From: Paraescarpia echinospica | Lineage: Eukaryota > Annelida > Polychaeta > Sabellida > Siboglinidae | DNA: 64,000 nucleotides | Reading direction: 5' to 3' | NCBI GenBank assembly: GCA_020002185.1 | Contig: CM034536.1 | Span: forward strand, 15,851,614-15,915,613 | Shown here: positions 23,270-34,058 of the stretch, in pieces | Layout of the letters: each line of letters begins with the position of its first letter | How positions within the stretch are numbered: the stretch's first letter is position 1 | The notes under the pieces: model-generated | Database searches by the model: none | What the model was told of the DNA's origin: nothing | What the model saw: the letters and a program-made list of their open reading frames with translations, nothing else | Program-made: the position numbers and the translations under genes

Positions 23270-23340
23270 AGTCACGTGATGTACGTTCGGTCTGATTGAT
23301 TATGCAAATGAGATCACGCCGAAAACTAGTGTATATACCG
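23270..23340 (+). promoter_or_regulatory. Third promoter: E-box, octamer and TATA, pointing right
   Basis: CACGTG at 23273-23278, then ATGCAAAT (perfect octamer) at 23302-23309 running into ATGAGATC, then GTATATACC at 23331-23339. The string ATGCAAATGAGAT resembles the octamer/GARAT element of herpesvirus immediate-early promoters. The left arm has lost this stretch. Transcription would run on the plus strand, antisense to the two right-arm genes. I find only a very short ATG frame downstream (from about 23421); a donor-like AAG/GTATGT at 23555 suggests a spliced or non-coding transcript. Confidence 0.45.
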
Positions 23341-23689
23341 TGCTTCCGACGATTCTGGTCTTTCCTTTTTCGACTCTCGAGAAGATCGTATCGTATCTGG
23401 TCGCTCGCACTATTTGAAAATATGGAATTGTTACGTTGAAAAGACGGCTGCTTCATATACATATGTTTTCCATTAAAAGAAGCGATACCTCATACGAGTC
23501 CTATGGTCGCCTCGTTGGACGTGAATCCGAACAGATGATCGTCTCTTGACATGAAGGTATGTGATGTTTGGCACCTCATTGAATGAAGTCCAGTCAGGTG
23601 GTTGTCCTTACATGTTATTGACATAGTCGTTTTCGATCGTAGCAGTTTTCAAATTCGCTTGCTATGGTCGTGTGTGACGTAGTACTCCG

Positions 23690-23855
23690 ATTATCCACTA
23701 GGGGTCTCTACGCCGGAAGTGACGTGGTACCGGAAGTCACTTGACTGTCATGGCGGCCTCTACTAGGGACGCTACGCCGGATGTAACGTAGTACCGGAAG
23801 TTATTTGAATGTCATGGCGACCTGACATGGCGGCCTCTACGCTTCCGCTATTCCC
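23690..23855 (-). promoter_or_regulatory. ETS/CRE/YY1-like motif cluster, right arm, outer copy
   Basis: Mirror of 22085-22262 with CCGGAAGTGACGTGG, CCGGAAGTCACTTG, CCGGAAGTTATTTG and CATGGCGGCC; one of the four ETS-like sites is changed to CCGGATGT. Confidence 0.6.
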
Positions 23856-23959
23856 AACGAATATGTGTGTCAACGAATAGAGAACTATCATGTTCGATAG
23901 ATGGCTATACTCTGACTAATTACATTGGTGTCCATTGAGTGGCGTCGGAAACCATGATG

Positions 23960-25640
23960 GTCACCTCTTTGAATGTCTCGTGGCGTATCTCTTGTCTCGT
24001 CCGTACTCTCGTGTGATGTGACATCCGTAGTCTCGTGTGATGTGTCATCCGTAGTCTCGTAGCATATATCTTGTCTCGTCCGTACTCTCGTGTGATGTGT
24101 CATCCGTAGTCTCGATCATAGTCTCGTGACATATCTCGGCCATAGTCTCGTGACATATCTCGGTCATAGTCTCGTGACATATCTCGGACATAGTCTCGTC
24201 TCTTGTCTCGTCGGTACTCTCGTGTGATGTGTCATCCGTAGTCTCGTGTGATGTGACATCCGTAGTCTCGTGATATATCTCGGTCATAGTCTCGTCTCTT
24301 GTCTCGTCGGTACTCTCGTGTGATGTTTGTGTAGCGTGTTGGTCAAAGCATAGTGTAATGAGTGCGTGAGTGAGTGACTGCGTGAACAGACACAAAGGAT
24401 GAGTGAGTGAGTGAGTGAGTGAGTGAGTGAACAGATACGAAGGGTGAGTGAGTGAGTGAACAGATACGAAGGGTGAGTGAGTGAGTGAGTGAGTGAGTGA
24501 GTGAGTGAGTGAGTGAGTGAGTGAGTGAGTGAGTGAGTGAGTGAGTGAGTGAGTGAGTGAGTGAGTGAGTGAAATCTCACGCGATAACACGTCTATTTTC
24601 CTGAAAAAGGATGGAATTGACGCGATAACACGTCTATTTTCCTGAAAAAGGAAGGAATTGACGCGATAACACGTCTATTTTCCTGAAAAAGGAAGGAATT
24701 GACGCGATAACACGTCTATTTTCCTGAAAAAGGAAGGAATTGACGCGATAACACGTCTATTTTCCTGAAAAAGGAAGGAATTGATGCAATAACACGTCTA
24801 TTTTCCTGAATTGATGCTATTTTCCTGAAAAAGGAAGGATTTGACGCAATAACACGTCTATTTTCCTGAAAAAGGAAGGAATTGATGCAATAACACGTCT
24901 ATTTTCCTGAAAAAGGAAGGAATTGATGCTATTTTCCTGAAAAAGGAAGGATTTGACGCGATAACACGTCTATTTTCCTGAAAAAGGAAGGAATTGATGC
25001 AATAACACGTCTATTTTCCTCAAAAAGGAAGGAATTGACGCGATAACGTCTATTTTCCTGAAAAAAGAAGGATTTGACGCGATAACACGTTAAGATTAGT
25101 GTTTCGTTTGTCCCACTAGTTGATCTAAGTTCAATTCGTGACACGTGTTGGTCAAAGCATAGTGTTTCGTTTGTCCCCCTAGTTGGTCTAAGTTCAATTC
25201 GTGACACGTGTTGGTCAAAGCATAGTGTTTCGTTTGTACAACTCGTGTCTCGTCGGTACTCTCGTGTGATGTGTCATCCGTTGTCTCGTGTGATGTGCCA
25301 TCCGTAGTCTCGTGACGTATCTCGGTCACAGTCTCGTCTCTTGTCTCGTCGGTACTCTCGTGTGACGTGACATAGTCTCGTGTGATGTATCTAGTTGATC
25401 TAAGTTCAATTCGTGACACGTGTTGGTCAAAGCATAGTGTTTCGTTTTCGTGACACATGTTGGTCAAAGCATAGTGTTTCGTTTGCACCACTAGTTGATC
25501 TAAGTCCAATTCGTGACACGTGTTGGTCAAAGCAGTGTTTCGTTTGTACAACTAGTTGATCTAAGTCCAATTCGTGACACGTGTTGGTCAAAGCATAGTG
25601 TTTCGTTTGCACCACTAGTTGGTCTGAGTACATTAACATC
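23960..25640 (-). repeat. Right-arm tandem repeat region
   Basis: Inverted counterpart of 20300-21965 in the same order: GAGACTA-type repeats (23980-24330), GTGA microsatellite (24353-24570), 41-bp repeats (24580-25090), then 60-bp repeats (25085-25640). Copy numbers differ from the left arm, showing independent repeat expansion since the arms formed. Confidence 0.9.
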
Positions 25641-25822
25641 TCTGTACTGAACTACACAGACATAAGTGGTTAACATAACTGTACTGCACTACACAGACAT
25701 AAGTGGCTATCATCTCTACTGAACTACACATACATACTTGTAAAGTGTAAGACTATTAGTAAGGTTCCCAACATATGCTTTGCATTACACTATGAAAAAG
25801 ACACAAGATGAGGTTTGCACAG

Positions 25823-25828
25823 TTTATT
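25823..25828 (-). terminator. Polyadenylation signal AATAAA
   Basis: TTTATT on the plus strand, 21 bp past the stop codon of the right-arm zinc-protein gene. Confidence 0.75.
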
Positions 25829-25848
25829 CGTGAACAACACAAACGTAT

Positions 25849-27164
25849 TTACATGTCACGCTCCATAACTGCAAGAACCATATGTTTCATAATGTTTCGC
25901 CACTGTTTCGAAACGGATTCTTGTAACCAAGTATTGATATTACACAACTGTTCGACTGTCACATCGGATAGCTTCACACCCGCGTCTAACAAAACACTCA
26001 AACAGTCTTTCACCACTGCGGTTGAATTAATGGTCTCCACAGCCTCGTCAAAGTGCATGCAAATTAGAATGTCATCAGATAACATACAATCGTGATGACA
26101 TTGACTAGGATGGTCTATCTTGCAACCACGACATTGTCGTCTTGAGAGTTCAAAGATGTTACATGCTATGTGTCGTGCCAGCGTCTTCTTCATTTCAATT
26201 ACAGGGAAATCAATGGTAAAGTTCGGACCAGTAAAGTCAGGAGCAGAAGTTGTGACGTTGGCAGGCTGGGTAGAAGTTGTGACATTGACAGCATGGGTAG
26301 TTGTGACGTCGTCAGGAACGGAAGTTGGTATCGATGATGTTCTGTTGTCGTTAATCGTCTCTGTCGACACAGAGACCATTCGTTGACGCTTTGGTGGTAG
26401 CGGGCCTTCAATGTAATCCTGCAAGAATATTTCAATAATATTTTAAAAAAATATTAAAGAATGAATGGGAATAGTACACCGTTGCTAGAGTACGGTGATA
26501 ATGACGCCATTTTGACGGAAGTAAACAATATAGAGGGACGCCATTTTAACGGAAGTAAACATATACAGAGATGCCATTTTAGCAGAGGTAAACAAACGCA
26601 GGGGCGACGATGGTGAAAGTACATAGTAAAACAATACAAAGTATGACTCACCACTGACGTATACAACTTGGCTTCATCGACCGTCCTCTTCCGACGCGCA
26701 CAACATCCGCTGGTGACGTGTTGCTTGGAATTACATTTCCGTGTGAACGATCCCCCACAGTCCAGGCAGGTGAAGGGTCTCAGCGATGGTGGTAATGATC
26801 TTGCTGGTGGCAGGACCTCCTCATCAGTCGCAACCGTTTGAACCATGATATACATGTCAGAGGCCACATAACCGTGTCGTTCGCATTGCAAATGTCCCCT
26901 GTCGTCGACAATCATACCCTTCTTGCAGTATCTACACCTGATGTTGAAGGGAGTATGCTGCGGTACTTTGTCGATAAGGAGACCTTTGACCTTGATAGGA
27001 GTGTCGACGCTTATCGTTGATTCTAGAGTTGGGACGTCCACTACGTCTGGTTCCGATGGCCCGACAGGGTGGTTGGTCACCGGCATGATGGTTCTGCTCG
27101 TTGGCTCGTCCTCATCGCTCGAGTCCGCTACATTGCGAGGTCGGTAGTAGGGTGTCTTCAACAT
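25849..27164 (-). CDS. Multi-zinc-motif protein, two exons, right-arm intact copy
   Basis: Exon 1 27164-26652 (171 codons) and exon 2 26418-25849 (189 codons), joined in phase 0 over a 233-bp GT-AG intron, give a 360-aa product. Residues 13-21 are acidic/serine-rich. 77-97 form a zinc-ribbon-like C-x2-C-x13-C-x2-H-G; 133-154 a C-x2-C-x12-H-x4-C finger; 179-184 PPKRQR is a likely nuclear signal; 265-282 RRQCRGCKIDHPSQCHHDC is a second metal-binding box; 283-360 is predicted helical. The ribbon and the RRxCxGC box recur in the same order in the Polinton gene at 45484-47013. I do not know the function; a DNA-binding or replication-accessory role is inference. The start at 27164 is the first ATG after the TATA box. 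Confidence 0.75.
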
Positions 27165-27226
27165 GATGATGTTAGGCTTGCTGTCGTCGTGATACGAATG
27201 ACGGTCCGATTGGTAAAACACCGCGC

Positions 27227-27261
27227 TTATATAGTTAGTAAATGTGCCGAAAAGTCACGTG
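27227..27261 (-). promoter_or_regulatory. E-box/TATA promoter of zinc-protein gene, right arm
   Basis: Mirror of 18705-18740: CACGTG at 27256-27261 and a TATATAA string at 27227-27233 on the minus strand. Confidence 0.7.
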
Positions 27262-27373
27262 GACGTGCAGAACGAGTACGAAATTTCTAACCTATGAGAA
27301 TAGCTAATACTCTTTTGTGAGAATGTGGTTGGCTCTGAAAAAAACCGTTTCTTGGAATTTCGTCGACTTTTTC

Positions 27374-27727
27374 TTATGATGCTAATGATGATGATGATGA
27401 TGAACACACGAGTTGATGTTGTTGTTGTTGTTCGTGCTTTATCCTGGACAGTGTGTTCTTAACGAGAACGGAGCGTCGGAGGTAAGACTCCGGGTTATGG
27501 GTCTTGCGAGTCTTGCACATCTCGCGAAGTTTCTCGACAGACAACCTCATGAGGCGTCGTGTCTCCTTGCGGTGGTCGGATGTGTTCAGTGACGGAGACA
27601 GTCGCTTGGCAGGTTGATAGACACAAAGGTCGGCCACCGGGTGTCGTCGCTTGTTGCTACCCGCAACATCTCGGTCATTGTCGGTAGCAATATCTCGGAC
27701 GTTGTCAGTAGATGAATTCACACCCAT
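27374..27727 (-). CDS. SERTA-domain-like small basic protein, right arm
   Basis: 117 codons from the ATG at 27727. Identical to the left-arm protein except for a substitution near residue 48 and a slightly longer Q and S run near the C-terminus, explained by triplet-repeat length changes. The SERTA-like block (LSVEKL ... LRRSVLVKNTLSRI) is unchanged. Both copies have stayed open while the neighbouring zinc gene has decayed in one arm, which suggests either recent origin or selection on this small gene. Confidence 0.6.
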   Translation of the reverse strand: MGVNSSTDNVRDIATDNDRDVAGSNKRRHPVADLCVYQPAKRLSPSLNTSDHRKETRRLMRLSVEKLREMCKTRKTHNPESYLRRSVLVKNTLSRIKHEQQQQHQLVCSSSSSSLAS

Positions 27728-27769
27728 TTTCAAGATGTAAGCTATAATGACCACAAAAGGAGACGCAGG

Positions 27770-27807
27770 CCTTTTATAACCAGTCCACAGACCATAAAGG
27801 TCACGTG
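27770..27807 (-). promoter_or_regulatory. E-box/TATA promoter of SERTA-like gene, right arm
   Basis: Mirror of 18168-18206: CACGTG at 27802-27807 and TTATAAAAGG at 27770-27779 read on the minus strand. Confidence 0.7.
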
Positions 27808-28106
27808 GTCGTGCCGAACGAACATTTGTCCACTAGGGGATGATGTTTGTAGTTCCTGATCTATCCGTCAGGAGGCTCTATTGCACGCAAGCGTGCAAGA
27901 GACACGAATATTTGCAGTACTCGAACATTTACTTCACAACTTGTCCACTAGGGGATGATGTAATATTTGCAGTACTCGAACATTTATTTCACAACTTGTC
28001 CACTAGGGGATGATGTTTGTAGTTCCTGAGCTATCCGTCAGGGGACTCTATTGCACGCAAGAGACACGAATATTTGCAGTACTCGAACATTTACTTCACA
28101 ACTTAT

Positions 28107-28255
28107 CCTCCAGGTGGCACCACTTGAATAGTTGTTTGATTGAATTGAAAATTCCCCAGGTGGCACCGTTTTAGTTAATGATATACCCGCTAGGTGGCGC
28201 TGTTTTTGTTTTGGCGCGAAATATTTAGTTCACCAACTATCCGCTAGGTGGCGCC
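28107..28255 (+). promoter_or_regulatory. Cluster of CTCF-like motifs at right end
   Basis: CCTCCAGGTGGCACC (28107-28121), TCCCCAGGTGGCACC (about 28153-28167), CCGCTAGGTGGCGC (28187-28200) and CCGCTAGGTGGCGCC (28241-28255), all in one orientation and spaced about 35-55 bp. The last two fit the CTCF core pattern CCRCYAGRKGGCRS fully; the first two have one or two deviations. Confidence 0.55.
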
Positions 28256-28299
28256 GTCTTAGTTCCGAAAAATTCCGCCAGGGGTGACGTTGACATACA

Positions 28300-28412
28300 T
28301 CCGGATAATTGACCTTGATATTTGACCTTGACCTACATCCGGGTATTTGACATTGACCTACATCCGGGTACTTGACCTACATCTTGTACTTGACCTTGAC
28401 CTACATCCGGGT
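28300..28412 (-). repeat. Right-end array with nuclear-receptor half-sites
   Basis: Five to six copies of ttgacctacatccgggtact and related units. On the minus strand each reads ...TAGGTCAAGGTCA, as in the left-end array. Confidence 0.8.
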
Positions 28413-28471
28413 ACTTTCCACTTCCACAACTCCGACTCCACCATCCACCGTACTTAACCTCCTTTACTACT

Positions 28472-28923
28472 GATAGTCTCTCAACATGGTGTGGAAGGAG
28501 CACAACAGAACTGCTACAAACTACACACGACCGAGCGGTATGGAGGGCCATGATCGCCAACGCCTGTGACAGACATGGCACATAGAAGAAGAAAGAAGAA
28601 GAAGGCGTTGAAATATGACGTCGAATCCACGTGGACACACACCACTTTCTTCCAACGTTCTATTCAAATCACTGTTCTACACAACGACGACGTTGAAATG
28701 GTGCTCACAACATAATGTTGATTCAACTTCCAAATCCAACCAGTTTTCAATATTACTACAACGTCGAAGCATCATGGAAACCCGACGTTGATCCAACTAT
28801 CAAATCCGTCCCGTCTTCAACATCAGTGCGAAATTCACACCAGACGTAGATACCGTTTTCTTAACGTCATTCTGCTCGTTGGACTGTCTGTTGCTCCTTT
28901 AATCAAAAATAATCCTACTAATA
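28472..28923 (+). other. Flank of the palindromic element to end of contig 1
   Basis: Does not match the sequence that follows the empty site in contig 2, so the right end of the element joins different DNA. It contains several AACGTTG/CGTTGAT-type short repeats. The last 40 bases (gttgctcctttaatc, then aaaaataatcctactaata) resemble part of the Polinton terminal repeat at 42005-42045. Confidence 0.5.
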
Positions 28924-29923
28924 NNNNNNNNNNNNNNNNNNNNNNNNNNNNNNNNNNNNNNNNNNNNNNNNNNNNNNNNNNNNNNNNNNNNNNNNNNNNN
29001 NNNNNNNNNNNNNNNNNNNNNNNNNNNNNNNNNNNNNNNNNNNNNNNNNNNNNNNNNNNNNNNNNNNNNNNNNNNNNNNNNNNNNNNNNNNNNNNNNNNN
29101 NNNNNNNNNNNNNNNNNNNNNNNNNNNNNNNNNNNNNNNNNNNNNNNNNNNNNNNNNNNNNNNNNNNNNNNNNNNNNNNNNNNNNNNNNNNNNNNNNNNN
29201 NNNNNNNNNNNNNNNNNNNNNNNNNNNNNNNNNNNNNNNNNNNNNNNNNNNNNNNNNNNNNNNNNNNNNNNNNNNNNNNNNNNNNNNNNNNNNNNNNNNN
29301 NNNNNNNNNNNNNNNNNNNNNNNNNNNNNNNNNNNNNNNNNNNNNNNNNNNNNNNNNNNNNNNNNNNNNNNNNNNNNNNNNNNNNNNNNNNNNNNNNNNN
29401 NNNNNNNNNNNNNNNNNNNNNNNNNNNNNNNNNNNNNNNNNNNNNNNNNNNNNNNNNNNNNNNNNNNNNNNNNNNNNNNNNNNNNNNNNNNNNNNNNNNN
29501 NNNNNNNNNNNNNNNNNNNNNNNNNNNNNNNNNNNNNNNNNNNNNNNNNNNNNNNNNNNNNNNNNNNNNNNNNNNNNNNNNNNNNNNNNNNNNNNNNNNN
29601 NNNNNNNNNNNNNNNNNNNNNNNNNNNNNNNNNNNNNNNNNNNNNNNNNNNNNNNNNNNNNNNNNNNNNNNNNNNNNNNNNNNNNNNNNNNNNNNNNNNN
29701 NNNNNNNNNNNNNNNNNNNNNNNNNNNNNNNNNNNNNNNNNNNNNNNNNNNNNNNNNNNNNNNNNNNNNNNNNNNNNNNNNNNNNNNNNNNNNNNNNNNN
29801 NNNNNNNNNNNNNNNNNNNNNNNNNNNNNNNNNNNNNNNNNNNNNNNNNNNNNNNNNNNNNNNNNNNNNNNNNNNNNNNNNNNNNNNNNNNNNNNNNNNN
29901 NNNNNNNNNNNNNNNNNNNNNNN
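28924..29923. other. Scaffold gap of exactly 1000 N
   Basis: A run of exactly 1000 N, the convention for a join of unknown length. Open frames spanning it are artefacts. Confidence 0.99.
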
Positions 29924-32900
29924 GAATGCAGCACCGGTTAACCCTCTCATTGTGGCGGCTTCATTCTGTTGATGCTGCTGCAATGGTTAACCACGATCTG
30001 TGATGGGACTGACTGAAGGGGATTCTGCCGATGGTGTTGATGACATTTTTAACAAGCACAGAGTATTGCGTTCAAAGCAGTCGGTATTTGATGCACATTG
30101 TTAACCGCCTGAACAGATGCTTTGTGTTTTCTGGTAGTTGCTTTACGTCTTGAGTCATATTTACTCTGTGGGGGGAGGGTGTGTGTTAAGCCACTCGCGT
30201 TGTAAAGCACGTCTCATGTGGGACGTTTCGCATGGCTCGGTTTTGGGTCAGTGGTTATCTGCTAATGCCATTGCATATACTATGTATGACTTCGGCAAAT
30301 TCATATCGGTGTTTTGACGTCACCTGATGTATCAAATATGGGTTCATAAGTCATGCTATTGTAGCTAAGGTTTTATTCGATACGCATAGCTGATTTTTTA
30401 CGATTATATTTTTGGCAGATTATATTTACAAATTAGCTGCGTTGTGAAGTGTTGTCGATAAATGAACGGGTTCAGACTGCTATTGTTTGTTGGTCTGTGG
30501 CATCCATGGCTGGGTGGAATGGCCGGAAAATCTTTGGGCGTAAGTGTGGTTTCAGAGATACAGAAACCCAACGGTAGAGGTCATGTGTTTAAATTCCTGA
30601 CGAAACATGGCAGCGTTTTGTAAACATCGGCAAATATTGTGCAACAAACTACTTTGTATAACTCCCACATGCCTGATAAATTTTTTTTTTTTCTACTTTT
30701 TAAATTACACACAATTTTCACTTTTGTACTGGATAAGTACTGTAACATGAGATATTGTTTGACTGATAAAAAACGAATTTTTTTTCTTGTGAATTTATGT
30801 ATTTTTTGTGAAGGCAAAAAGTTAAACTTGACTGAAAGTTGTATAATTGGCACTATAGTATAATAATTCATATATTTTATAAGTTTAAAAGAAAATTTCT
30901 ATACAAACTTCTGTCAACAGTAAAAATGCAAATAACCTGAGTTAACAAATACATGTGGCACTGTGTATGAATCTCCAGCTTTGAGAATGCAGACAAGAAA
31001 GGTGCCCCATGCTTGCTTTTACTGCAGCTGCCATCTTTGTATTCAACAAGAAATTAACATGTGACCTTGCATTTGTGACCTTGTGAATAAGGCTACTTCA
31101 TTGTAACGTATAATCACTGTAATACAATATAAGTAAATGCCATGTAAGTATTTGTAATCATAAATATAACTAGTTCCTGGATGCCTTAGATGGCTTTAGT
31201 CCAATGGAGGAACAAGCATATATAGTGTCCACTTATTTTTGGATTATTGAAATGTGTGTTAGCTGAAGCTGGTATTGTAATTGTATAAGATACGATATTG
31301 TTTAGTTGATACAATGAGTAGATATTTATAACTCAGATTTATAAATCCCATGACCTTGTGAAGGGCATTGATTCGAGTTGGAGCATTTTCTACCGTTTAA
31401 AATAGCATGTTCTACTTTTACCGTGTACACGTGTGAAATTAGAACTGTAAGACTATATTTTAGTTCATATGTAGAACATGTATCTTCACAACGACCCAGT
31501 AGGGGAATCATTTCCTGTTACTTGTTAAAGTGCACATGTGCAGTTAACTTTTGGATAGTCCTATGATGCAAAAGTCCCAAAATTGTCTTGACGTTAATTT
31601 ACTGTCAACGATCATGTTTGAAACCTGTGGACACATTTCCCCAGAGAATTTTGGTGTTCCTGTTTTTGTGTTACATTGACTTTCCTGTTTTTGTGTTACA
31701 TTGACCTTCTGTGCCTAATTCTTTCTCGGAGATTTGCCCTTAGGGTATCACTGGGACGTGTGTTTTATTTTGCAATTGTAAAGTGTAGTATAAATAAAGA
31801 TTATTGCAATTTTCTGTTTTTAGTTTTATGACATATTGTGTAACTGCCATAAAAAGTAATATTTGCAGAAATCTATATCAATTGTATTTTGTTTCATGAG
31901 ACTGAAATTGGATTAGCTAAATATATTTGACTTCCATGAATATCTAGCTGCCACAGAAGACAAATTTTAATGTATTAATGTAGAGTCATAATCTTGGTCA
32001 GTTTTTGGTTTGGCATAGATGTTTATAATGTATGTAGTGGCTATTTTGAAAATTGCTGTGTTTATATTATATATCTCACTATGCTTTTCATCTATGTTGG
32101 AATTGCAAAACATAATTCTGCAAATTGTTAGGTGTATTGTTTGCTAGTTGGAAATGTACTTCTTTGTTAAGAAAAGGAAAATGTCTCACTCTAAAACTAT
32201 GTTCTGTCGACAGCTGTGAAATGAAAGATGCCTACAGATATAGTCGCAAATATGTTGCTGTTGCAGATCTACCCCTTAGAGGCTACTGCTGTTGTTTGAA
32301 TGTGGTTATACTCACTGACTGTGCATCCTATCATTGCCAGAATGGTGCAACTGTGTTTCGTTTCATGTAGCTTTACCTCTATCAAATAAAGAGTGTGTTT
32401 TGAAGACCTGTGAGTTCTGTAATTCATGGCAGGAAACAAGCTAATGTGTGCCACAGTTGCCCTGAGTTTATACAAGACATCTCCCGTATACGTGAAAAGC
32501 AAGGCATCGCCTGCATACAGAAAGCTTCCTCACATGAAGGACCAAACAGGTTTTAATAAATGGATTAACTTCAACACTAACTCAAGTTATTTCTGGTGTA
32601 CCACAGGCAACGGTCCTGGGTCACTACTTTACCTAAACGACCTGCCTGACAACCTTTCTTCAAACGTTTACCTTTTTGCAGGTGATTGCCTCTGATATTC
32701 ACCGATCAAATCAGACGAAGGCACATCTCACCTCCAAAATTATCTGCTCAAGGTTCTATTTTACTCGCCAAGACGGACAAAAATACAGACGATATGATTC
32801 AACAGCGTCGCATTTACTTGACACAATTACTCTGTTCACGTATATATAGGGCCGCAGTTCGCCTAAAACAACTGGGGGCAGTAAATCATAGAAATTCTCG

Positions 32901-34011
32901 CGGGGGTTCTCTCCCACACAAAAAATAAAATGTACCCCCTCTTGGTGCAATCTAGCATATTTTATGGAGAAGTACGCCCACGGCTCAATTATTGTTTCAG
33001 TGTCGGTCGCATCCTGCGTGGGAATAAAAAATTACATGAAAAGAATCATTAATATCAACCGACAATACTCTTATCAAAATCGACAGCTATGCATCATACA
33101 TACGGAATATCGGTCCAACTGTTACACCGTCTGAAATTGTTTTACAAGATCACTTCCTCTCGCCGTCGTGTGCTGTTATTCGTCAGTTGGCTTTGTAAAC
33201 ACAAATCTCTTCGAGGATGGGCAGATCGTCGCAGGGCAGAAAAGGACCGCTCGCAAGCAACACTCCCGATTGGTGTAGTGAGGACGATCTTTACGATCTT
33301 GCTGACGTCGGCAGATGGTTGACCACACGCCGAAATCAGTTCACGACGGTCGTGGAATTTGAGGGTCATCGCACCTCTTTCGCCACTTTGTGATTTCCAC
33401 AGGAAACTTGTTTTGTTAAGCCGAACTGATACACTTATTGTAGTACTCAGTTAGTCCTGTGTCGTCTAGTTTCTGCAGGTTGGATGGCAGGAGGTCTTGA
33501 GATGCAGTGAGTCCATGGTGGTCATTCGAAGATCGTTCAGCCAACTCGTCAAGAACGTGATCAATAAATGGGTAAAATATATTGATGCGACAATAGTCAG
33601 CTGTTTATTGATCCGTGTCACCTGCATTGGCGCGATGACGCTGAAGCTGTGCCGTTGTGGGTTTACAAATCTCGATACCCGTAGAGTTGGTCACCAGCCC
33701 AACGCTGCGCCATATTTCATCCCACCCTAATGGGATGGTCCTGCAGTCCCGGAAGCAGCTACTCGCCAACGAAATGCCCTCGTATGTATCGCCCAGTTTG
33801 CACTGTTTGGCTTGGAGGTTCTTGGTCACAAACCCTAGAAAACTGAGCACCTTCTGGGCAACCACTAGGGACACAATGAATTGTGAATCTTCTAGAAGAC
33901 AGCGGCTGCATCATTTCGCGCGTCACCGGTACTGGCTCGTTCAATGCCGTCCAGCGCACCAAATACAGTTTTTGCAATAAGTGCTGATAGGGTTTATATG
34001 CCACACACACA

Positions 34012-34058
<47 letters not shown>

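Larger units (their letters stand above)
17271..28471. mobile_element. Palindromic virus-like element, two 5.5-kb inverted arms
   Basis: The sequence from 17271 rightwards reappears in inverted orientation ending at 28471: AGTAGTAAAGGAGG at the left end and its complement CCTCCTTTACTACT at the right. The arms meet at 22794-22907. They are clearly homologous but have diverged: the left arm has 17-nt and 7-nt deletions in its zinc-protein gene and lacks about 250 bp near the centre, and the outer 900 bp differ greatly. This argues against a simple fold-back read artefact. Left flank catgta and right flank gatagt do not form a target duplication. Contents per arm: SERTA-like gene, zinc-protein gene, tandem repeats, regulatory-motif clusters. 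I see no replication, integration or capsid gene. Confidence 0.8.

Noticed and set aside
24045..25551. Apparent 150-181-codon Thr/Glu/Asp-rich and HSLT-repeat proteins in the right arm
   Set aside because: The frames follow repeat periods, include (GTGA) microsatellite, lack ATG or splice support and differ in length between arms.
17271..28471. Fold-back read artefact explaining the palindrome
   Set aside because: Arms differ by deletions, repeat copy numbers and largely diverged outer ends, and the palindrome does not extend into the flanking block A. Not fully excluded without reads.
17271..28471. Parvovirus insertion
   Set aside because: The hairpin plan is similar, but I find no NS1/Rep helicase or capsid gene on either strand.
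28788..29983. Very long open frames on both strands
   Set aside because: They span 1000 N and are pure artefacts of the gap.
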